The notes below the pieces were generated by a model, which worked only from the letters and a program-made list of their open reading frames with translations, was not told where the DNA came from and ran no database searches. This document shows positions 19,261 through 31,400 of a DNA stretch of 64,000 bases, one piece after another. The position numbers and the translations under genes are program-made. The stretch comes from Porphyra umbilicalis (taxonomy: Eukaryota; Rhodophyta; Bangiophyceae; Bangiales; Bangiaceae), in NCBI GenBank assembly GCA_002049455.2, contig KV918953.1, positions 1 through 64,000 of the forward strand. The letters run 5' to 3'. How positions within the stretch are numbered: position 1 is the first letter of the stretch; every line of letters begins with the position of its first letter.

Positions 19261-21823
19261 TGGTATCGGTAGATGGAACGTAACCGTTCATAGTATCGCG
19301 GAAGGTGGCTGCTTCAGCGTGGGACAGGGACGGGACCGAGGCCGTGTTGAAAGGAAGGAGGTCGGCATTGGATGAAACAAGCGAGTGCATCTCCACGCTC
19401 CCAGTAGACAGCGACGAGCGGTCGCCCGCAACAAGCCGCCCGGCAATGTAAAACTCGCGCTCGCAAGAGGCAGATGATCCCACCGCACCGAAGACCGAGC
19501 CAGCAACGACAAACAGGGCAGGGAACTGCGCACGGTGTGTGCGCCAAAACTCCAGCGCGTCCCCGGCCATGGCCGAGTATGACAGGCGGCGAAACCGAGA
19601 CAGCTCCTCGCGCGCCGCGCGGTCCACTCTGCTTGGTTCCAGAGTACGCTCACGTTCAGGTGACACATCGGCTTGCCACAGGACCAACGAGGAGCGCGCC
19701 GTTACCCGCAGCTCGGAGATTCCCGCGGTAGAGCGCAAGTGCCCCGCCGAGCCGCACCCGCCGAACGCATCTGCGGTCGGTTGCAGCTTCGCGGCTGTTT
19801 CGAGAACGGCTGTCCCGGCCTCGGCAGTCGGGTCACCCATCCCAACCCAATCTCCAACTTCCCGCAGCATCCGGCCACCACCTGGTGAAAGACGCACGGC
19901 GCTCAAAACAGCTGGGTTTTTCAACCAGTTTTTTGCATTCTCCTTGGGGTTGAAAAAAAGGCGGTCGATCTCGTCGCGCATGATGCGCACTGCGACAGCC
20001 GCCTCTTCACATAACGACTCATAGCCATCCCTTGTTTCCATGTAGACGGCCTCGCTGGGGTAGAGGCGGTTCTCGAGCTCGATGACGTCGTCGTCTGGGT
20101 TCTCCTGGAGGAACGACTCGATAGAGTCGCAGCCAACGGCCAGTGGATGCTCGGGGAAATTGGGCGCGACGATGGTGTCGAGCAGCAGCGTGTTGAGGAG
20201 CGCGACGACAAGAGAAAAAATGTCCGCCAGCGTCGCCGACGTTCTCTGGCACTCCTTTGTCACCTCAAAGACGGGTGTCAGGATGGCGATAAGGTGTCGC
20301 ATCTGGTCCCAATCACGATGGGCGACACGGCGCTTGCGCTGGTCCGCCGTCAGCGCCGTCGAGCGGAAGAAAATAGAAAGCCGCGGCCACATAGAGTACA
20401 AACGAGCCAGAGACAGGTAGGTCGACCCCCAACGCGTCGCGACTTCGGACACAAGGCCGCGTATCGCCGGGTCGCCTGCAACGATGATGGCACTCAACCT
20501 CTACGCCTCCGCGTCCGAGTACTTGAAGAACGTTGTTGTTGCGCGAAGCCGGGTCAGCAGCTCCCGGGCGGCAGGATTGGGGCAGGCCTTGAGCCGGCGT
20601 CGCGCGGCCCGCCCGCCGGCGGCAACACGAATCGCCTGCTGGTTGGCAGACTCACCCGACGCTCCCAGAGCCTTCTGAACCGCCACGTTCAACGCATGAG
20701 CCGCACAGGGAATCCACGGAGCATCAAGATCCGCCTCGGCCTTGCGGACGTTCGACCCCGAATCAGTTGTGGTTGAGGCAATGTCACCTTCCGAGATTCC
20801 GACTCGTCCAAGCACTTCTTGCTGCCACTTGACGATGGCCTTATGGTTGTGCTTCCCAGGACACGCCCAAACACCGAGGGACTTTTGCTTGATAGCAAAC
20901 GTCCCCAAGTCCGTGCAACGCAGGACCAACGCGCCGTAGCTAGCTCGGGACCCAGGCGCCGTCCACATATCGATGCAAACATGGGCCCAGGGTACACCCA
21001 TGTAGTCGTTGGCAGCGGCCGTGAAGAGGTCGACAAGGATCGAGGAGATGAAGGACGCGAGCTCCGAGAGATGCAACACGACCGTGCCAAGTGCTGGTGG
21101 CGCGTAGTTGATCCGGAAACCTGCAAGGAAGGAACGGACATAAGCGCTTGTTGCAAACGCGTGCGAAGAAGACGTCATGATCTGCATCAGCACAAATCGT
21201 ACGTGGTGCTCCCGTCGATCCGCCGGGCGCATGAATTGCGTAATCGCACCATCAGCCGCCGTCAGTCGCGTGCGAGGCCCACCCTTGAGGTTCTTGGCCA
21301 GGTACAGCGCCGCTAGAAGGTGGTCGCCACGACGTGCAGGGGAGCCCTTGCCCTTGCCGGTCGTTTCAAAGTGCTTGGTGCCATTTGACGTTTGACCACC
21401 CTGTAAGAACAAGTACGTCTCGACACCGTCAAGAGCGCACACCTTGCACCGCACGTAGACGTCGTTGGACTCATCCAAGACGTACACGTCAACAAGCCCC
21501 CACAGTGGCGACCGTTGTCTCTTGGCACGCCCGCTCGGGTCATGCTTCCAAACGAGGTCCTTCACTGACCAGCTGCCCGGTGCCTCCGCCACGACGATGG
21601 GCCTCGTAATGCCAACTTCGTCACGAAGGAAGGCGGGGAACGTCTGGTCGTCGGGGCCCGTGGGCGCGCTAAGGCTCAAAGGTCGCTTGCTCGATCGCGA
21701 TGGCACGGGCGGCAGGATTCGCTCCGTGACCACCGCCCCGCCCGTAGAAGGGGACGGCAGTGGAGGAACGGTGCAGGGGTGCACGACGTCGATATCGTCA
21801 TCGGACGATGATGTTGTGGACAC
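18740..21823 (-). pseudogene. hAT superfamily transposase, copy 2 (nearly whole)
   Basis: ATG at 21823. One phase of about 1,025 codons is interrupted only by a TAG at 20501-20503, where copy 1 has sense codons. Domains in order: BED-like finger CKVCALDG with a downstream His (about 21.35-21.44 kb); HVCIDMWTAPG (about 20.97 kb); TTDSGSNVRKA (about 20.76 kb); PCAAHALNVAV (about 20.70 kb); and the C-terminal block SASCEREFYIAGRLVAGDRS followed by VEMHSLVSSN (about 19.36-19.48 kb). Conserved sequence ends near 19260; the remaining tail is low-complexity repeat. It is clearly homologous to hAT-1 throughout but diverged (roughly half the residues identical by eye), so the two are different lineages of one family, not recent copies. 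Plain DNA transposon; terminal repeats not found. Confidence 0.92.
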
Positions 21824-21829
21824 GGTCGG

Positions 21830-23060
21830 AGGAAGGGGAAGGGCGCCAGTTCGTGCTGCTCCGTTGCATGGGCGTGCCGAACGGGAGGACCATCCAGCAC
21901 GTGCGGCTCAGACTCGCAATGAGCGACTCCTGCTCGTTGGTACGCTGTGAGGAGCCCTTATCAGTGGGTGGTGACCCCTTTCGAGCGCCGGCGCTGTTGG
22001 GCAGAACACATGTCGATTCACGGCCCCGACTGGGGGTTGTCTCCCCCGAGAGAGGTCTTTCTAGAACGTGATTGGCTGTGACGACGCCAAAAACAATGCT
22101 ACATCTTTCGAGGATGCACATATCTTGGTCAAAAATCTGTGATGTAGGCCGCGTGTGCAGCAGTGCAGCTGACAGTACCGGGAACCCCCCGGGACAGACC
22201 CGACCTCAGCGAACGGGAGTCTTCTGCCACCGCCTCGGATCGTATGGCTTTGAAACACGTCTCTTCGCGAGACGCATCTCATGCGTGGCCCAGCTTGAAC
22301 TTGCATGTCAGGTGGCGGCCTTCGGGATCTCCGTAAAACACTCTGTTCATGCGCTCTCGAGCTTCCCAAGCTTCTGCAGTCTGTAGAGGCCCAGTGCATT
22401 CGTCCATGCCATGGTATCGTTTTGTAGCCGGATCCAGCGCTTCTGTCATGCACTTGACCATCAGCTTTCAAATTCAAGGCGGTGAATCAGCCGCAGAAGG
22501 AGCTGAAACGTTAGTAGACGGTCAGGCCTGCCGGCTGTCAACGCATGTGGCGCATTTCGCTTCAAAGAATTGTCCGCCTGTCCGGTATAGGGCTGACTCA
22601 TCACCATCACACGGTTCAGGGGCGCTTCCAGGAGTCCTCAGCAGCACATCCCGGAATTGCGAGCGCGCATTCACCTGTCCACCGGGCGATCGTCCTCCAG
22701 CCAGTGCATACATGTGGATGCCGCACGCGCTGCAGCTGCGTGATCGCCATCCATCAGCCCTATGGCGGTTGCCAGTCTCTGTTACTCCGGAGCATGCAGA
22801 CAGATTCCTGCAGGCACTTGCTTGCAGACAGTCTGCTGAGGAGTCCAGAGTCCTTCGCGGCCACCAATCTGCTACATCAGCTGACATGAGCGCCTAGCAT
22901 TCTTCATGCCGATCCAAATTTTCAAACTTCAGGGAAGAATACCCACGAAATACGTACTGAGCGGCAAGGTCCGAGTACTGGTAGCAGTCACTTTTCGGTG
23001 TAGATACGATATAACACAAGAGAGTTTGGCCCTAAGTACGGGTGCACGGCCACTTACACA
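21830..23060. other. 5' flank of hAT-2; no gene recognised
   Basis: Should include the right end of hAT-2. Otherwise it holds short frames of ordinary composition (22.3-22.9 kb) without recognisable motifs, ending at the LTR of copia A. Confidence 0.35.
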
Positions 23061-23427
23061 TGTGAAGTCGATGATGTTGAGTGGGTGCGTTATTTTACTA
23101 GGCACTGCGTTCCCAGGCCTGCGAAGGCGTGCCTGATATCCCCCAGGCCGCCTTAGCCGCAGGGCCTTCCCAGGCACCCCCAATGGCGCGGCCGACAAGG
23201 CCCGCACGGCATCTCCCAGGGCAGCTCCCGCACCTCCGGAGGGCGCCCACAGCCTCACACTCCAGGCGCCGCTCCCCACACAAATCTCCCCCGGAGCTCA
23301 ACCCCTAATGGATTCCCCGCTGAAAGATCTACAATCAAGTACATGCAGTGTCACCACGCAAATACAAAGACTTACGACTTACGCAAGGGCCAATTGTCCC
23401 TGGGGGACTGCGGAAGTACACTTCACA
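23061..23427 (-). repeat. Copia A 3' LTR
   Basis: 367 bp, TGTGAAG...CTTCACA, followed inward by a purine tract (GGGGGGAG on the minus strand) that fits a polypurine tract. It is nearly identical to the copy at 31602-31968. Confidence 0.92.
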
Positions 23428-23520
23428 CTCCCCCCAGTACCCCAGGGATAATTCTTCCCACCCGGTCAAATTCCCGTCATCAAAAGTCCATGCAAGGCTC
23501 TCCGGGGACGATCTGACCTA

Positions 23521-23965
23521 GGGGTCTAAAGCCCTTTAGACCCCTTTCATGCAGAGGGGTCTAAAGCCCTTTAGCCCCATGTGCAGAGGTCGGTTTTTCA
23601 ACCGACCTCCGATGGGGCCAAAGCAGACCCGCGAGGATGCCAGAGGCACCTCCGGGCCTCCCTGATGCCCGTAGGACCCCATCCGGTCCATCGGGCACCA
23701 CCCCCACAGTGACCGTTCTGGCCGGGGGTCTAAAGCCCTTAAGCCCCATGTCCAGAGGTCGGTTTTTCAACCGACTTGCGATGGGGCCAAAACAGGCCCG
23801 TGAGGATGCCGAAGGCATCCCCGGGCCTCCCTGGTGCCCGTAGGACCCCATCCGTTCCATCGGGCACCACCCCCACAATGACCGTTCTCACGGTGGGGCT
23901 AAAGCCCTTTAGACCCCTTCCAAATCTCGGTTTTTCAACCGACCTCGGAAAGGACCCAGGAAGGA
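23521..23965. repeat. 169-bp tandem repeat with palindromes
   Basis: Two and a half units with a 168-169-bp period (CGGTTTTTCAACCGA at about 23591, 23760 and 23928). Each unit has two hairpins: the GGGGTCTAAAG...CTTTAGACCCC type (cleanest at 23521-23544, 11-bp arms) and GTCGGTT-TTTC-AACCGAC. It lies inside copia A, between the reverse-transcriptase-coding part and the 3' LTR. Confidence 0.85.
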
Positions 23966-24357
23966 CCGGGCAGGTGCCCTGACTGGCGTCTTGTTGGGCG
24001 TGGGGTTGGACATTCCAAACGCCTCAAGGAGTGCGATAACATGCCCCGGGTTGCTCAGTGTGAGCATCTTGGCCGCCCGGTCTCGCATTACCTTCATGCG
24101 GATGAAGTCCTTGACCTCCCCCATGTCGCGCACGTCGAACGTCGCCGACAACGAGTTCTTGACCGCTTGAACCCCGTCGAGGCTCTTGCCCGCAACGATG
24201 AGATCGACCACGTAGACGAGGATGTATACCAGCCCGTGCACCGGGTGGCTCCATGTGTAGAGGCACGGGTCCACCTTGGACCGGACTGGCCCCATAGCCT
24301 TGAGCTCTTTGTCGAGCTTGATGCCCCACAGGCGCCCGGCCTGCTTTGTCCCATACA
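23966..24357 (-). pseudogene. Copia A reverse transcriptase, second part
   Basis: The minus strand encodes the latter half of a copia reverse transcriptase, with YGTKQAGRLWGIKLDKEL, a polymerase block LVYILVYVVDLIV and a downstream SATFDVRDMGEVKDF stretch. It belongs to element A and is separated from the first part by the nested insertion. Fossil. Confidence 0.85.
24353..24357. other. Target-site duplication ATACA, left copy
   Basis: ATACA directly abuts the TRIM LTR that starts at 24358. The same five bases directly follow the copia B LTR, at 28413-28417. Confidence 0.75.
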
Positions 24358-24666
24358 TGTTGAGAGGTCAAAAACCAACTACGCCACATGACCGGTGTGA
24401 CTGGCCTGGGGAGCTGAACATCACCACTTCAACACTCCCCCCTGCTCCTCAGGGCCAGGCTCGTCTGACCCACGACTCGGAATTGCCTCTCCTGCGAATT
24501 CCTCCGTCCCCCTCCTGGGGCGCAGCCGTGGCGAATCTCGAACCCGCGACCTCTCAGAACTAAATCCAGCGCGAGCTGGGCCCATAACCTGTTGACAGGT
24601 CAAAAACCAACTACGCCACATGACCGGTGTGACTGGCCTGGGGAGCTGAACATCACCAGTGCAACA
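24358..24666 (-). mobile_element. TRIM (miniature LTR retrotransposon)
   Basis: 309 bp in all, with two 77-bp direct repeats (24358-24434 and 24590-24666). Each begins TGTTGA and ends CAACA, and they differ at only a few bases. On the minus strand the right repeat is followed inward by GGTTATGGGCCCAG, the same primer-binding-like motif as copia A. The left repeat is preceded by GAGCAGGGGGGAG, a good polypurine tract. The 155-bp interior codes for nothing and contains GCGGGTTCGAGATTCGC (minus strand, about 24520), which resembles a tRNA T-arm/B-box. Size and layout are those of a terminal-repeat retrotransposon in miniature, mobilised by an autonomous element's proteins. Confidence 0.85.
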
Positions 24667-24683
24667 CTCCCACCTTGGTAGCA

Positions 24684-27600
24684 CGCCGTGGTGACCTCTC
24701 CAAGATCGAGTGCTAGTACTGCCATAAGTTTGGGCATATATCTCACGATTGCCCAGAGCTCAAGGCCAAGAAGCAGAGACAGGACAAGGTGGCCGCGATT
24801 GCGGCTGACGATGGTAGCGACAGCGACAACGCCATCTGCCTGGTGGGTAATGCGACTGACACCGATGACATCTCCAAGTCGTGGCTTGTCGATTCTGCGG
24901 CGTCTGCACACATGTGCTGGATGCGCGGGTGCTTCGACGACTACCAGACGACCACGGGACGCAGCGTCACCATGGGTGACAAGGGGTCCGTAGCCACGGC
25001 GGGCGTCGGAACCGTCGTGCTCAATGTCATCGTTCACGGCAAGACGCGCAAGATCAAGTTGGAGAAGGTACTCCATGTTCCTACCATGGGGTTCAACCTC
25101 ATGTCGGTCGGCATGATGGAGGAACGTGGTGCGGAAGTGTCATTCAAGGGCGGTCAGACGGTCATCAAGATTAGCGACAAGGTCGCTGCGTGCGCCACGC
25201 GGAAGAGTGGGCTCTACCACCTGGACATGGCCCCACTGTTGGATATTGCTGCGGTGGCCTCTCTTCAGCTCTGGCATGAGCGCCTTGGGCACGTCAACGT
25301 GGCTGGCGTTAAGCGGATGATCAAGAACAAGGACATCAATGGACTCAAGTGCTCTTCCATGGCGGTCAAGGACGTCTGCGAGCCGTGCGTGTTTGGGAAG
25401 GCAGCTATGACGCCTATGCCTAGTGCAGGAGGAGGTCGAGTCAGCAAGCGCCTGCAGCTCGTGCACTCGGACCTGGGCGGGCCAATGTCGGAGCCGTCGC
25501 GTGGCGGTGCGCTCTACTTTAGCACCTTCACTGACGACTTCTCCCGCTGGACAGACGTGGTCTTCCTGCAAAAGAAGAGCGATCTGCTCTCTGAGTACAA
25601 GAAGTGGCTGACGAAGGCCCAGCTGCACACGGGAACCAAGATCAAGATCCTACGCTCCGATAATGGCGGCGAGTATGTGTCGAATGCATTCGAAGCTCTT
25701 CACGATGAGAACGGCACGACGCACCAGACCACGGTGCCCGACACGCCGCAGCAGAACGGGGTTGCTGAGCGGCTCAACCGAGTTCTCGTGGAGATGGCTC
25801 GCACCATGATGCGACACAAGGACGTCGATCAAGACCTTTGGGCGGATGCCATCAAGACGGCGGTGTACATCAAGAACCACGTCACCAGCCGGGCGCTTCC
25901 CGTCGGCAAGACGCCTTTTGAGCTGTGGACCGGAAATAAGCACGACGTAAGCCACATGCGGGTGTTTGGGTCGACATGCTGGGTGGTGCTGCACAAGAGT
26001 CACATCGACGGCAAGTTTGGCGACAAGGCGGCGAAGGGCGTCTTCTTAGGCTATCCCGACGGCAGCAAGGCGTACAAGGTCATCCTCGACGACGGCAAGG
26101 TCGTCAAGGCACGAAGCGTCGTGTTCGCCGAGACGAACGTAAGCGAGGTGGCAGAAGTTGCAGAGGAGCTTCCCGGAGACGAAAACGTCGGAGTCGAGAC
26201 GGGTTTGCGCTCTGCAAGCGACGGCGAAGACGTAGATGCTGACAATGACGACAAGGATGACAAGCAAGACGATGGATCTCACAAGTCCGCGGACTACAAT
26301 CAAGGTAGTGGCGGCTCTCAAGACACGCTGCGTCGGAGCGGCAGAGCGCGGCGACCACCTGTCGAGTACTGGCGCCCGGTGAGCCTGGTTGCTCACGAGG
26401 CGCCCACGACGTACGTGCAAGCCGTTCAAGGGCAGGAATCGGCTAAGTGGCAGATTGCCATGGACGAGGAGATGGAGGCCATCCGCAAGAACAAGACTTG
26501 GCGCTTGACGGATCGCCCGGCCAGTCGACGCGTGCTGCAGGGCAAGTGGGTTTACAAGGTCAAGAACGAGGTTGACAAGAACGGGAACAACACGACGCGT
26601 CACAAGGCGAGCCTGTGCTTCGTGGGGAACCGGCATATCAAGGGGCTCGACTTCAACGAGACGTTCGCGCCGGTGGCCAAGTTCACCACCATCCGATACA
26701 TCCTGGCGATGACGGCGGCGAACGGGTGGGAGCTACATCAGATGTACGACAAGACGGCATTCCTCAACGGCGACCTTGACGAGGAGGTCTACATGGAGCA
26801 GCCAGACGGCTATATCGATCCGACGTATCCTGACAAAGTGTGTCGTCTCCTCCAAGCGCTGTATGGGCTGAAGCAAGCTCCCAAGATGTGGTACGCCAAG
26901 CTCGACGACTTCCTCAAGTCGCAGGGGTTTGACAACGTTGACCCGGATGCATGCCTCTACCTCCTCATGGATGACGACGAAATCATCATCGTCCTGGTGT
27001 ACGTCGACGATCTTCTTTTGGTGGCATCAAGCCTGGCAGCGATCTACAAGATTAAGGACGCTCTGCACAAGCGTTTTGAGATGAAGGACCTGGGCGAGGC
27101 GAAGGTCATCCTCGGGCCAGAGATTAGGCGTGACAAGGCGTTGGGCACCCTCAAGCTGTCGCAGGGAAAGTACGCGGCGCAAGTGCTGGAGAAGTTCGGG
27201 ATGGCGGAGTGCAACCCGATCGGAACGCCGCTGGAGGTGGGCCTGCAGCTGGTCAAGGCCGACGAGAGCGACGACGCGCTGCCCTACCGCGAAGCCGTCG
27301 GCAGTCTGATGTACCTGATGGTCGGGACACGTCCTGACCTCGCCTTCGCTATCGGGAAGCTGAGTCGGTTTGTTTCGTGCTACGGCAAGGAGCATTGAGC
27401 GGCGATTAAGCGCGTTCTACGGTACGTCACGGGTTCGATGGACAAGGGGCTGGTCTTCGACAAGAACTCTTCCTGTGTTCTACAAGGCTTTAGTGATGCC
27501 GACTGGGCGGGTGACCACGAGACGCGACGTTCTACGACGGGCTTCACCTTCATCTTTGGCGGAGCAGCCGTCAGCTGGGGTTCTAAGTTGCAGAAGACGG

Positions 27601-28412
27601 TGGCGCTGTCGACGATGGAATCCGAGTACATGGCTCTATGTGAGGCCAGCAAGGAAGCTGTTTGGCTCAACAAGCTCGTGCAAAGCGTGGCAACTCAAGG
27701 GCTGCGGACAGCGATCTCGGGCGGGCCGATCAACATCAAGGTCGACAACAGCGGGTGCATTGACTTCTCCAAGAACCCCGTCGAGCACAAGCGCACTAAG
27801 CACATCGACATTCGCTACCACTTTGTGCGCGAGGCCATCACGACGGACAAGGTGACACTGGAGCATTGTGCAACGGACGACATGGTGGCGGACCCAATGA
27901 CGAAGGAGCTCGGCAAGACCAAGCACGACAAGCATGTCGAGGCCATGGGGCTTTGCTGAATACAAGAACCGCCGCGGCAACAAGCAAGGAGGAGTGTTGG
28001 ACTGTGATGCTCGTCGCCGACTCCACTGGCGGTTCGCGGTTGGACGATGGTCGGTGACCCTTATGGTACCCCACATGGTACATTTGCAAGACGTGGTCAA
28101 GTTGCACACATTTGTGTTGGGTCATCTTGGGGCGTTACTTTTGGCATGTTTTGGATTTGATCTTCGCTTTGCTCTGGTGGCTTTTGATTTGGTGAGTGAT
28201 TCGATTTGGTGCGAGGGCGTGGGCGTCGGTGTGGGCGCGAGAGGGGGAGCACTTGGCCCGGTGGGGACTATTTGAGAGGTGCTCTCGGTTGGGAGAGGCG
28301 GGCGATCCTTAGGACAACCAACAAAGCACGTTCGCACACACACACACAAGCTCAAGCCACTCAACCACTTCACCGTGGTCCCCCCATCCCCTATCCCCAC
28401 TGCGATTCAACA
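24684..28412 (+). mobile_element. Ty1/copia element B
   Basis: A plus-oriented copia element whose recognisable sequence starts in the gag zinc-knuckle-coding segment, just right of the TRIM, and ends with a 418-bp LTR at 27995-28412. Parts in order: knuckle-like segment; protease WLVDSAASAHMC; GAG-pre-integrase LWHERLGHVNVAGVKRM; integrase with HSDLGGPM, LRSDNGGEY and TPQQNGVAERLN; copia reverse transcriptase with NETFAPVAKFTTIR, LNGDLDEEVYMEQP and VLVYVDDLLLV; and RNase H with GFSDADWAGD and STMESEYMALCEA. It is a close relative of copia C at 38.04-42.99 kb, most codons being identical. Only one LTR of its own family is present. The main open frames are 24789-27398 and 27438-27959. It is broken, with only a couple of internal breaks. 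Confidence 0.93.
27995..28412 (+). repeat. Copia B 3' LTR
   Basis: 418 bp, TGTTGGACTG...TTCAACA, preceded by the purine tract CAAGGAGGAG. It is the same family as the two LTRs of copia C and is followed by ATACA, matching the left flank of the TRIM. Confidence 0.93.
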
Positions 28413-28429
28413 ATACAGAGGTTGAGACG

Positions 28430-31400
28430 AAAGACATCATGTGCCCCTCCGGGCTCGGTGCTATCCGGAAGGTTGATGTACATCTCCTTGTCCATCTTGG
28501 CGTTGAGGAATGCCGTCTTGACGTCCACGTGGTGAACCTCCGAGTCCTTGGCCGCGGCCATCGCAAAGAGTGCGCGCGTTGTTGCCGAGCTGGGCACTGG
28601 CGCCCACGTTTCGTCAAAATCGTGCCCTGGCACTTGGTTGAAGCCTTGCGCGACCAGGCGCGCCTTGTACCTCGTCACGTTGCCTTCCGAATCGCGCTTG
28701 GTGTTGTACACGTTCCGAGTCTTGACGGCCTTGCGCTTGTTGTTGTTCTTGGTCTTGGACCAGGTACCAGGCTTCTTGTGCGCCAGGTACTCTTACTTCT
28801 CTGCCGCCTTCCATAGCGGCCAGTCGGAGCGTGCACGCGTTGGTCGGCGGCTTGCTCAGGTCCCAGGCAGACTTAGCGTCACCAAATGGCCCCGCTGCCA
28901 CGTACGCCTTCGGTTTGCTCTCCCACCAGGTAACCTTTGGTGCCGGCTTGCGCTTGGACCGCCGGGGTGCTTGCGCCCCGTCGTCATCGCTCTCCGTTGT
29001 GGAGTCAGGCAGAACTTGGTGCCCTTCTTGAGCCGCCGCGTCCTTCTTGTCGTCATCATCATCGCCGTCTTCCGCATCATGGACGGCCTCCTTGTCCGGC
29101 GCGTCGTCGCTCTCTGAAGACTGCTGCGGAGCATACTCGTCCCCGCTGGGGACTTCCGCGTCCAGCATGTTCATCGCACCGTCCTCCTTGTCACCATCCG
29201 TCCACGCCGTCACGCGAGGACTGGCGCTTGAACCAGAAACAGCCGTCTTGTGCATTGTCTTGCTTGGGATCTCCTCCATGAGCACGTCTCGGCGCTCGAG
29301 GATCTTGTTTGAATAATCCTCGAGGATGCGGTAGGCCTTTCCACCAACGGTGTAGCCAACAAAACGGCCGACATTTGTCCTTGTTTCCAGCTTGCGCTGC
29401 TGCTGCTTGGGCTTGAGAGCCCAGGCCCGGCTCCCGCAGACGCGAAATCCCTTCACGTCAGGGCGCCGCCCCGTGAGCGCTTCAAGGGGCGTCACATCTT
29501 GCCCGGCCTTCGGGGACCGGTTTAGCAAGTGGATGACCGAGGAGAGCGCCTCAGCCCACAGCTCCTCTTCCACACCGGCGTCCAGCAGTGCCGCGCGAAC
29601 GCGCTCCATGATGTAGCGGTTGGCACGCTCCGCCTTGCCGTTCTGCTGCGATGAATACGGCGCCGTCTTCTCTGACGTGATGCCCTTGTTGTCATACCAC
29701 GCCTTGAGGTCGTGGCTGACGTACTCCTTTGCGCCATCGTGGCGCACCCGCTTCACTTTGAGCCAGGTGAGGGTCGCAAGCTGCGTAATGCGGGCCTTGA
29801 TGACGTCTGGTACCATCCCCTTCGTCTTGATGGGCGTCGCCGTGATGAAGCCAGTAGAGTCCTCCATCAGCGTGATGAAGTATACTGAACCGCCCAACGA
29901 CTCCGTCAAGGGCCCATCGACGTCGGTGTGAACCAACTCGCACTTGGTGCTCGTTGTAGTGGAGCGATGATGCGGGGAACGGGCCATCTTGCCGTCAACA
30001 CACGGGACACACAACGTGCCAAGGATGCGCTCGGCGTCCGCCACCGAAGCTGGAATCCCGTCGACCATCTTGACCACTCGCTTGAGGTTCTCGAAGCCCA
30101 AGTGGTTGAACCTGCGGTGCCACAGCTCCGCCTTGCCGTCCATTCGTGTTGAGGCGGCGCTTTCCGACGCCTTGACCGGCGTCACCTGGAGCACGTAGTT
30201 CTCGGACTCGTTGACCAAACCGATGACAGACGCGTTGCTCAACACCCCGCTTGAGAGTACCGCCTCTCCATCGCTGCGGATGTAGCAGGCGTCTCCGACA
30301 AACACCACCGCTCCGCCGCGGCGGTCGACCGCACGCACAGACAACAGGTTCTCCGTGAGGTCTGGCACGAGCATGGCCTCACCAAGGACCATTCGTACCT
30401 TGGTGTTGCCCGCCCGCACGTCCATGGAGACGTATCCGTGCCCCTTAATGGACACCTTGTGACCGTCAGCCAGAGTGACCTTGGCCCCACTCCCCGACGT
30501 CTTGACGGTGAAGCCCTTGTCCTTGGCGGCCATATGGTTGGTCGCGCCGGAGTCCAGCACCCAGGTCGACATCCCACTGCTGCTCTTGGGAGTCTTGTGC
30601 TCCCCGGCCTGGCCTGCCGACGCGGCGTAGGCCGATGCGGCACGGGGAGGTGCACCACCGCCCCCGCCACCATCCCGACGCCCGCCGTTTGGCTTCTTGT
30701 TGCCCCTGGCGTCGTCGGCCTTCTTCTTGAGGCAGTCGCGCTTCATATGCCCTTTCTTGTCGCAGTAGAAGCACACGACCGCCTTCTTGTCCCACGAATT
30801 TTTGGTAGCCGATGCCGCAAACGCTTGCGACTTGACGGCAGTCGACGACGACGACCGCCCTCGGCTGGCCCGCTGCTCCACCGTGAGCAGCTTAGCGCTA
30901 ACTTCGGCGAGGTTGCGCTTCCCGTCCATGTTCTCCAGCACGGTCTTGCTCATGTCGTACTCTGCTGGAAGACCCGACAGGATCTGCAGCACGAGTGTGT
31001 TCTCGTCCACCTGGTTGCCCAGCATGGCAAGTTCTTGGCGGAGGCCCTTGGCGCGCGACGTGTACTTGATGATGTTCTCGTCGCCGTCCTTCTTGAGGTT
31101 GCTCAGCTCGTGCATGAGCTGCAGCAGCCGTGCGTTGTCGCGCGCCTCAAAGATGTCCTTGAGCGCGTCCCACGCGTCCTTGGCCGTACTGACCGCCGTC
31201 ACCGAATGGAGATGAACCGGCTTGACCGACATCTGGATGGTCGCCAACGCCGACTCGTTCACGATGTCCCACGCGTCCGCCACCAAGTTGCCCTTGGAAT
31301 CACTCCCGGACGCGGGGCGGTCCGTCACGACCGCCGACCAGACCTTCTCCTTGATGAGCTGTGCACGGCAGTTCACGGCCCAGACCTTGTAATCGTCGTC

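Noticed and set aside
24358-24666. Simple local duplication of a 77-bp segment
   Set aside because: The TG...CA ends, adjoining primer-binding-like motif and polypurine tract make a TRIM far more likely.
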